From Platerodrilus igneus (Eukaryota > Arthropoda > Insecta > Coleoptera > Lycidae): 64,000 nt of DNA. Made by a program: the position numbers and the translations under genes. The stretch's first letter is position 1; the number at the start of each line of letters is the position of its first letter. Under the pieces are notes generated by a model, which ran no database searches, was not told the DNA's origin, and worked only from the letters and a program-made list of their open reading frames with translations. This document shows positions 57,613 through 64,000 of this stretch, one piece after another. Location of the stretch: assembly GCA_036346225.1 (NCBI GenBank), contig JARFIW010000900.1, positions 1,488,001 to 1,552,000 on the forward strand. Direction: 5' to 3'.

Positions 57613-59345
57613 TTACCACACTACTGCCACCGCACTGTGTTTCTCTCAAATCAATCTTTTACTTTTATTATTATGCCACGGCTAGCCCTTTTTAATTTAC
57701 ACAGTGTGCACAACGTTACGATAATCAATTTTCTTTCAATCCTTTATGATTACCTGTTTGAATTGATAAAGCAAAGTCAATCAAAATTCATATAATGAAA
57801 GAAAATAATATTTACAATTTTTGAATTCTTTAAATACACCCTTCAATCAATTAATATCATATTTGTTATTTATCCCAAAATTTATATTCTTTTAGTTTCA
57901 ATATAAAGTCACCAAAAACTACCTCTTTACCAAAAAAATCTTGAACGTTCGCGATCTCTTTATAATTTATTACGTAAGTTTAACGTATGCAGTGTTCTTG
58001 TTGACTTCTTTATAAGTTTTGGATAAATTGAATAAATTCAGTATTAAAATTTAAATTGAAGAGTATCTTAAAATTGAGTAGATCTGACCTGTGATCTCCT
58101 GATATGTTGTTTCGTGTTGTGAATCAACACCCCTTTGTTGTCTTCAATCGCATACCAATGCTCTGCTTAGTTGAACCAATACTTGAGTACAGTTACCCCT
58201 TGTTTTCCAAAAATTACCTCATGCTTCTTCATTTTATATTTTTCTGCATATGCTTTGAATCTCTTCCCTTATATGCTTTCGACACAGATTAGAATTGTAC
58301 CAGAAGCCAATTATAATTTGATTAGAAGTCAATTAGAATCCAAATAGAATTGTACCAGAATTCGATTAGAATCCATCCAATTAGAATTGTACCATAATCC
58401 GATTAGAATCCAATCAGAATTGCAACAGAATCCTATTAAAAGCCCTATATAATTATAAATATTTAATTTAAATTAATTACCCAATTTCTACTCACGTTTT
58501 CTGAGAAAAACGGCAAAAACTTTTCACATATTCTTAACATAATTTTTTTTATATAGCACTATTTTCACTATAACATAAATTTGATATATTCTAAACTTTA
58601 TTTATTTGACGCGTAGATTTCTGGTTAAAAGTGTTGTGGCTTCGACGTGCATCAAGTGTGGACTGACTTGTCTTACCACTAGTGGGTGTTAAATAACCTT
58701 TCCCACTACCTTTGGGTTGGGTTTCCAAGCAGTTTTGCAGATTGTTTCAACCAACCAGCTTTTGTTTTTAATATTCCCTGTATTTTTAAGCTGTTTCTGA
58801 TGAAATTCCTTTGGATTTCCGTGTCATGGTGTTTATTTACGATCTTTGATACATTATAATTTGTTATCGTGGCCAGACTTTCAACTTACGTCTGTTGTTT
58901 TGTATAGATAATGCTTTTGGATAATTGTACAAAAATAAATGATGTATCTCTAATGCCGTTTTCGTTCATGTATTTATTTATTTGAAAGTGCGTTTTCTTA
59001 TCAAAGCGCTCATGGTTCCAGCGTAATTGCATGAAAATTTGTTAGGTTTCATCGTATCTTCTGCGTATTTTATTTTATAAACTTGTAAAACACTACTCAA
59101 CGTAGTTTAAATACATGTACGATTATTTCTCTGCTGAATACGCGTTCTATTGTTGAAAGATATGCTTACTGGCATCGCTTAAAGCTAATTACGGTCATGC
59201 TTGCTATTTACATAATGTACGAATTACTTATTTTTTTTCTAAATAAATGCAGTTTTCTAATTCCTATTGCTATTTATAATTACTACACGACCCTTACTAC
59301 TCAATACACCCCTAAACAACCCCTTATCACAGCATTATATATATT
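57613..59345 (+). repeat. ~1.7-kb non-coding repeat family, copy B
   Basis: Starts TTACCACACTACTGCCACC and ends near AACCCCTTATCACAGCATTA. It is related to copies A and C at the ends and around TTATGCCACGGCTAGCCC, and more diverged in the middle. It contains a minisatellite at 58288-58440. Copy C follows directly, head to tail. Confidence 0.65.
58288..58440. repeat. ~40-bp minisatellite
   Basis: Imperfect units built of GATTAGAATCCAAT and AGAATTGTACCAGAA, four to five in a row. Confidence 0.75.
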
Positions 59346-60884
59346 AAAGATCAGTTGCCTTGCTGACAGCCACCTCTCTGTGCATCTAAAATATCTCAAT
59401 TAATTTTAAAATCAACACAATAAATGTATGCCTCGACTAGCTCAGTTAACCCTGCAAAGAGTGAACGACGATATGATAACAGAATATTTACCCACTCCCC
59501 TTTAACACTTCATATACCTGAATAGGACAATGAAATTCACCAAATTTTGTATAATATGCTAAGAAAATGTACAATTTATTACGTCCTTGTAATATCATTA
59601 GCTATAAAAACTTTTAAATCAAATGAAAATAAATATTCTTATTAAATTTGTTCACTACCAAAATTTTAAGCAATTAAAGCCAGTAAAATAATTATGTTTT
59701 ATATTGAAAGCTTTGTTAAACATTAAAAAAAACTGTTCCCTTTTTAACGTAATTTTTAGGTATTAACTAAAGTTTTTTGATGACCTTTTACACAAATAGT
59801 TACCTTTATTTCATGTGAGTTACGCGTATAAATATTTGAAATAAGACACGCAATATTCAAGAAATTAAAAAATGTAATTCTGACCTTGCATCTTTCAGTT
59901 GACCCCTGCGGAAGCTTATTGAACCAAATTGATTGCTAGTTACAGTCGTTGGCCCTTAGATTGGCTTTTAACCCAGTGATTCCCAGTTTTCCACTAACTT
60001 GCAGACATTCTTTAGTAAATTCTCTAGTTGCTTATTTAATTTAACATCATCACTTGGATAATTAATTAGGTCATTTCATAGACCTTTACTTAAATAGTTT
60101 CTTAGAACTTAGATAATTGCTTAGAGCCGTTTTTAATACTAACCGCAGATTTTCACTAACTCGTAATTCACGCACTTCTACTATATTTTTTTTTTACTTG
60201 AATTCTTTATGTTATTAAATTTTATGTCACTTTTGACTTCACTTAATTTTAGATTTACGTAATAAATTTGTTTAGACCGGGCGGAAACGGGCGTCGTTAA
60301 AGGAATGAATGCATTTTATCAGTTTATGTTTCTTATATAGAACAAGCTTGTTTCAGCCTCTCTTTTAACATGTTGGGTTTATTCAAAATTACTTACTCTA
60401 TGCATTTAAATTTGCACATAGACATAATTTTGTATTGGGATTTCTTAGCAGTGTTGTAATTTTATGCTTGGTACATCATGTAGACATAATTTTGTACAGG
60501 AATATATTAAATTTTACATTTAATTGCGCACATATACCAAAACATATGGTTCCATATTTTGTTTACCCATGTCAAGCCTTACAAAAATGTGGCGATTTCT
60601 ACATTTCTAATGTCATGTAAACGTTTTGCCCCAATATCTATATCTTATTGCGTTATGAAATATGCTAGTTTCAAAAGTTTATTTTATGCGTTTTATTGCC
60701 CTCTATTCCTTACGCAATGCGTCGAGTTTTAAAGAGATTTGTTTCACTTTTAAATATGCCTAATTTGTATTTATTAGGAGTTTATGAATGCTTTAAATGT
60801 TTCTAAAATGAATTGGGTTGTGCCCACAATTATTTATTTTACTAAATGTAGTTCAGCTATTACCGAATGAGCTACCTTTTATAT

Positions 60885-61062
60885 TCATCATCATCATTTT
60901 GTTTTTGATCTTGCTTAAGGTCGGTTTGGCGCAGCTCTAACTTTTTTTTCTATTCCGTGCTAATCTAGAAAGTTCTACATACCCTTCATAACCTAATTTT
61001 CTAATAATTTGACCAATATAGAGCTTGGTTCTAGGTCTTCCTATACTCTTCTATCTTTTTCT
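60885..61062 (-). pseudogene. RTE LINE 3' fragment in copy C
   Basis: The minus strand encodes the RTE C-terminus: PRTKLYIGQIIRKLGYEGYV then LARNRK. The 3' end carries ATGATGATGAATAT, typical of the family. Same domain as at 13180-13245. Confidence 0.72.
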
Positions 61063-61299
61063 TATCTACCTGGCTTTACATAGATAATAGCAACCTGATG
61101 GTTGTTAAAGAACTCCAACATGTTTACATGATTCCCATTTATAAGGAAATGAAATATTACCTGGTTATCCCCTCCAAAAAAGAAAAAGTGTTAAATTATA
61201 TGTTATGGTAAGCAGTGAATCGCTGCCAACATGCTTGACCGCTAACCACTTGTGAGCTATGTCATGGTGACATTTAGTTAGCTGATTTTTATTTATTTA

Positions 61300-61430
61300 T
61301 TTATTTTTGTTTTCGAATTTACTTAAGGTCGGTTTGACGCAGCTCTAAATTATTTTCTATTCTGAGCTGGTCTAAAAAAGTCTACATACCCTTCACAACC
61401 TAAATCTCTAATAATTTGACTTTATATTAT
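61300..61430 (-). pseudogene. Second RTE LINE 3' fragment in copy C
   Basis: Repeats the C-terminal RTE stretch of 60915-61020 (AGCTCTAA..., AACCTAAATCTCTAATAATT) about 410 bases further on. Shorter and more decayed. Confidence 0.7.
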
Positions 61431-61615
61431 ACACGGTGATTTGTATTTGCTTTGGCGCTTGAGTATGTTTTTAAATGTTTAGAAATGTATTAAATGACTT
61501 CCCAAGTTATTTATTTTGATTTATAAGTTTTTAAGTTATTTCAGAATGAGCTTCCTTTTATTGATTGTGGCTGGTTGTTGATTTTATACAAGGTGATTGG
61601 AATTTAGTTTTTGCA

Positions 61616-61915
61616 CTTTGCACACATTAGGCGACATAATTCTATGTATTTTTCTTTGGAACGGCTCACTAATTCTTTCCCCACAACTTGGGTGCCAAAA
61701 TTCTATGTATCTACTTTTTTCTATCGAGCCCCAGTGTTGGGCCGACAAAATGATGTGTATCTTTCCTTGCTGGAATTCCCCTAACTTTCTAATGTGGTTA
61801 CAAAATTTTTCACGTACCTGAAATTGAAGCCCTACCACCTAGACTTGCAATTCATATCATCCTACAACAATATCCTCTGAATATGGTCTCTAATTCAGGC
61901 GCCAAAAACTCCACC
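61616..61915. repeat. Repeated segments resembling LTR / primer-site junctions
   Basis: TTAGGCGACATAATTCTATG, CTTGGGTGCCAAAATTCTAT and GTTGGGCCGACAAAATGAT follow each other at about 61628, 61688 and 61734. They look like decayed versions of the CGTTGGGCGCCAAAA sequence at the Gypsy primer sites. No coding region. Confidence 0.45.
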
Positions 61916-63846
61916 TTCCTCAGGGATATTCGCCACGGCTGCTCACTCGCTCCCTGAAAATCCTATCCTACTAAAAATAAAGTTGACTGCCAAAAGTACA
62001 TCACGATTTATTAGCATATCCAATTATTATTTAAAATTGTCAGTGTACACTTCTCATGCATTTCAATATTTATCAAATATAATCAATTTTGAAAATAAGT
62101 CTCATTTTTAAGTAAAATAATTGTGAAATTTTATTACATCAATCATGAACCAAAAGTGACTGGGCTTATCTCAAATTTTACTTTACACCACAGGTCTAAT
62201 ACGTGCTCATAGTAAAAACCTTCCGTTATCTATGTGCTGACTACGGCACTGAAATTACCAAAAACCCATTTACCTTTTTACAAAAAGCTAAATTTACACT
62301 TTCATGTGATATCATTAAAATATTACATAAATAATTATTCATCTAGTTTTTTCAAGGTAATTCATCAATTAAAATGTTTTCACATTATAATAAATACACA
62401 AAAAAATCACCAAATTGTCACCCAAGTTTTATAAAGGTTGAGTTACCTGCATTTCTGCATCACCAGCTCTCTACGTGGACACCATCTGCTAAGAAATTGT
62501 CTCTCTTGACTGCACGTTCAAATACTATCTCCAGGAGGCCTCTCACCATCCGGAACAAACCGCTTCTACCCAGATTCCTCCACACAAATGTACGGTACTA
62601 CCATGCTCCCGCACATCTGCTACTGATCCATCTATAAACTCGATAGGTACTCAGAGTACACACACCGCCTCCAACCACAAGTACTAAAATTGTACTTACT
62701 TGATATTTAATTTCAATTATTTACTGCATTTTGTTTGCTTCAGACTTGCCAAAATAGATGTGCACCCACTTGTGCTAATTAAATATTTTATAAGATCTAA
62801 ACTTTACTTAATTACTTTTGTAAGTAGCTTGGTTGGCGATCGAAGGTAAAAGAGCGCCTCCACCACTTCCTTCTGGTTTATATAAGCTTCAAAAACCACC
62901 TCCTTGTATCTATTTTCAATACCCCTATAACACTTTTCTTGGTAACACAGCACAAACAACACAACGGTCGCTCAATTCCACAAAACACACAATTATCCTT
63001 GAGATATTCTTGGTACAATTTGTTACCCGTCGTCGAAATTCCAGAATTTTTAATCCTGAACAAGCGCATTTCGCAGAAATCCTCTTTAAAAATTTTCAAC
63101 CGGCGCTGCCTTGCACGAAAACCCGATAACTGTAGTTTTACTTTAGCCTCTTGTGTACGCGCACATCTCTCATTTCAAAATTTCCCATCTTGTTATTTCT
63201 GGTTGTTGTTCCCCCGCTATTCACAAGCTCTGTTCTACCTAACCTATCGATATCATCGTCTATCCTACTTTTGTTTACCTAATCTAACAGTCGTACTCTG
63301 TTTGTAAAACTTCCCCAGATTTCTTATTCCATTTCTACTCAATATCTTCCGAAAACATAACGCGTCTTTGTGCCCCTCGTTAGCCTCTAACTTTCTTATC
63401 TAGCAGGCGTTTCAAAGTCAAGGTTCACTAAACACATGCTATTCTCCTTCCTTTACTACATCATGTAAACTATAGTCGTTCTCTTTATATCGATCTGTTT
63501 TCGTACGTGCAATATTGACCTGTGTTTGTTTCTCAACAATCTATTTCCAGCAATTTTAATACTTGTTGGCGAGCTTTTATGCTCGTTATCTGTTTACAAT
63601 GTTAACCTTCCTAGAATTTATAACACGAGCTCAAGCTCGAATAAACAACTGCCTCTTGGACTAGGCTATACTAAATAAACCTCTTCTCTGATTGATTTTT
63701 ATGCTACAAACCTGAAAGCTTTTACATTTACTTAATTCATACACTATTTTAAAATAAATCTTAAACAAACTTAATGAAATTACGTTTCACATATATTTAT
63801 GCAGTTATGCTCCACCCCACAAATCCTTATAAATAAATCTGCAGCA
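61916..63846. other. Unassigned, no gene
   Basis: About 1.9 kb with several open stretches on both strands, none with a recognisable domain or conserved partner in the window. Less AT-rich than its surroundings between 62440 and 63300. Confidence 0.4.
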
Positions 63847-63873
63847 ATATATATATATATATATATATATATA
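63847..63873. repeat. (TA)n microsatellite
   Basis: TA run of about 26 bases, directly before repeat D copy 2. Confidence 0.92.
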
Positions 63874-64000
63874 ATAAAGTGTCAGTAAGAAAAAGGGTAT
63901 AAAGATTATTTGTATGAAGGTAGTGTATGCCAAATAAAGCTAAATATCAGATCCCGTAACTGAAAATTTTTATGTTTGCCGTACTTTACAAATGTTAAAG
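63874..64000 (+). repeat. Non-coding repeat family D, copy 2 (cut by window edge)
   Basis: Matches 52971-53105 with small differences and runs off the end of the window. It shares GAAGGTAGTGTATGCCAAAT and TGTTTGCCGTACTTTACAAA. Confidence 0.85.

Larger units (their letters stand above)
59346..61615 (+). repeat. ~1.7-kb non-coding repeat family, copy C, with an insert
   Basis: Starts AAAGATCAGTTGCCTTGCTG and matches copy A along most of its length. It is about 0.5 kb longer because two RTE LINE fragments and a local duplication lie at about 60885-61565. Without them its length is about the same as A and B. Confidence 0.72.

Noticed and set aside
1..64000. CRISPR arrays, bacterial operons, riboswitches, rRNA genes
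   Set aside because: Spliced gene, LTR elements, LINEs and SINEs show eukaryotic nuclear DNA. No regularly spaced identical repeats with unique spacers and no rRNA-like sequence were seen.

Overview
This window looks like animal nuclear DNA, most likely from an insect. It is AT-rich, contains a spliced gene, and is packed with transposable elements of families common in insects. I cannot name the species. Only one host gene is recognised with confidence: the last two exons of a THO complex subunit 6 homologue (THOC6) at 15421-15979, plus strand. Its earlier exons are not visible upstream, so a long TE-filled intron, or exons lost or beyond the left edge, must be assumed. Nearly everything else is mobile or repetitive DNA.

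Left part, 1-14300. A complete Ty3/Gypsy-type LTR retrotransposon (Gypsy-1, 948-9713, minus) has two 696-bp LTRs with no difference seen by eye, a 4-bp target duplication and a tRNA-Lys primer site. Its gag and pol are broken by several frameshifts, and no polypurine tract is seen next to its 3' LTR. A ~45-bp minisatellite lies behind pol. From 12010 follow a 5'-truncated RTE-type LINE and further decayed copies of its 3' end.

Middle, 15421-34960. After THOC6 come a GT-rich tract, a dead mariner/IS630-like transposase (16880-17850) and GGAACACCCTG-type repeats. One such repeat is interrupted by a CR1/Jockey-like LINE (18844-32370, 10-bp target duplication). That LINE is itself interrupted in ORF1 by a second Ty3/Gypsy element (Gypsy-2, 19004-28354, minus, 4-bp target duplication). 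Removing Gypsy-2 and one target copy restores the LINE reading frame. Gypsy-2 has uninterrupted gag and pol joined by a canonical -1 slippery heptamer, with LTRs about 2% diverged. To the right are an RTE fragment (minus) and a tRNA-derived SINE (minus).

Right part, 36000-64000. This holds a decayed PIF/Harbinger element (Myb/SANT protein plus transposase, convergent), a broken Helitron-type helicase, and a decayed Penelope-like element (43384-45640). A second, much fresher Penelope-like copy (50038-52768) is flanked by its own 3' end in inverted orientation, giving ~865-bp inverted repeats. There are also several non-coding repeat families: a ~1.7-kb family in three copies (46316, 57613 and 59346), a family that starts right after (TA)n tracts (52971 and 63874), and palindromic fold-back units near 48200 and 57570. 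One unrecognised small gene-like unit (48870-49640) has a TATA box, an ORF and a poly(A) signal, and its 3' region is repeated at 55063.

The elements do not form a pathway. The window is best read as a record of successive insertions. The best leads are the nested LINE/Gypsy-2 pair with an intact frameshift site, the mismatch in Gypsy-1 between identical LTRs and broken genes, the inverted Penelope structure and the unrecognised gene-like unit.
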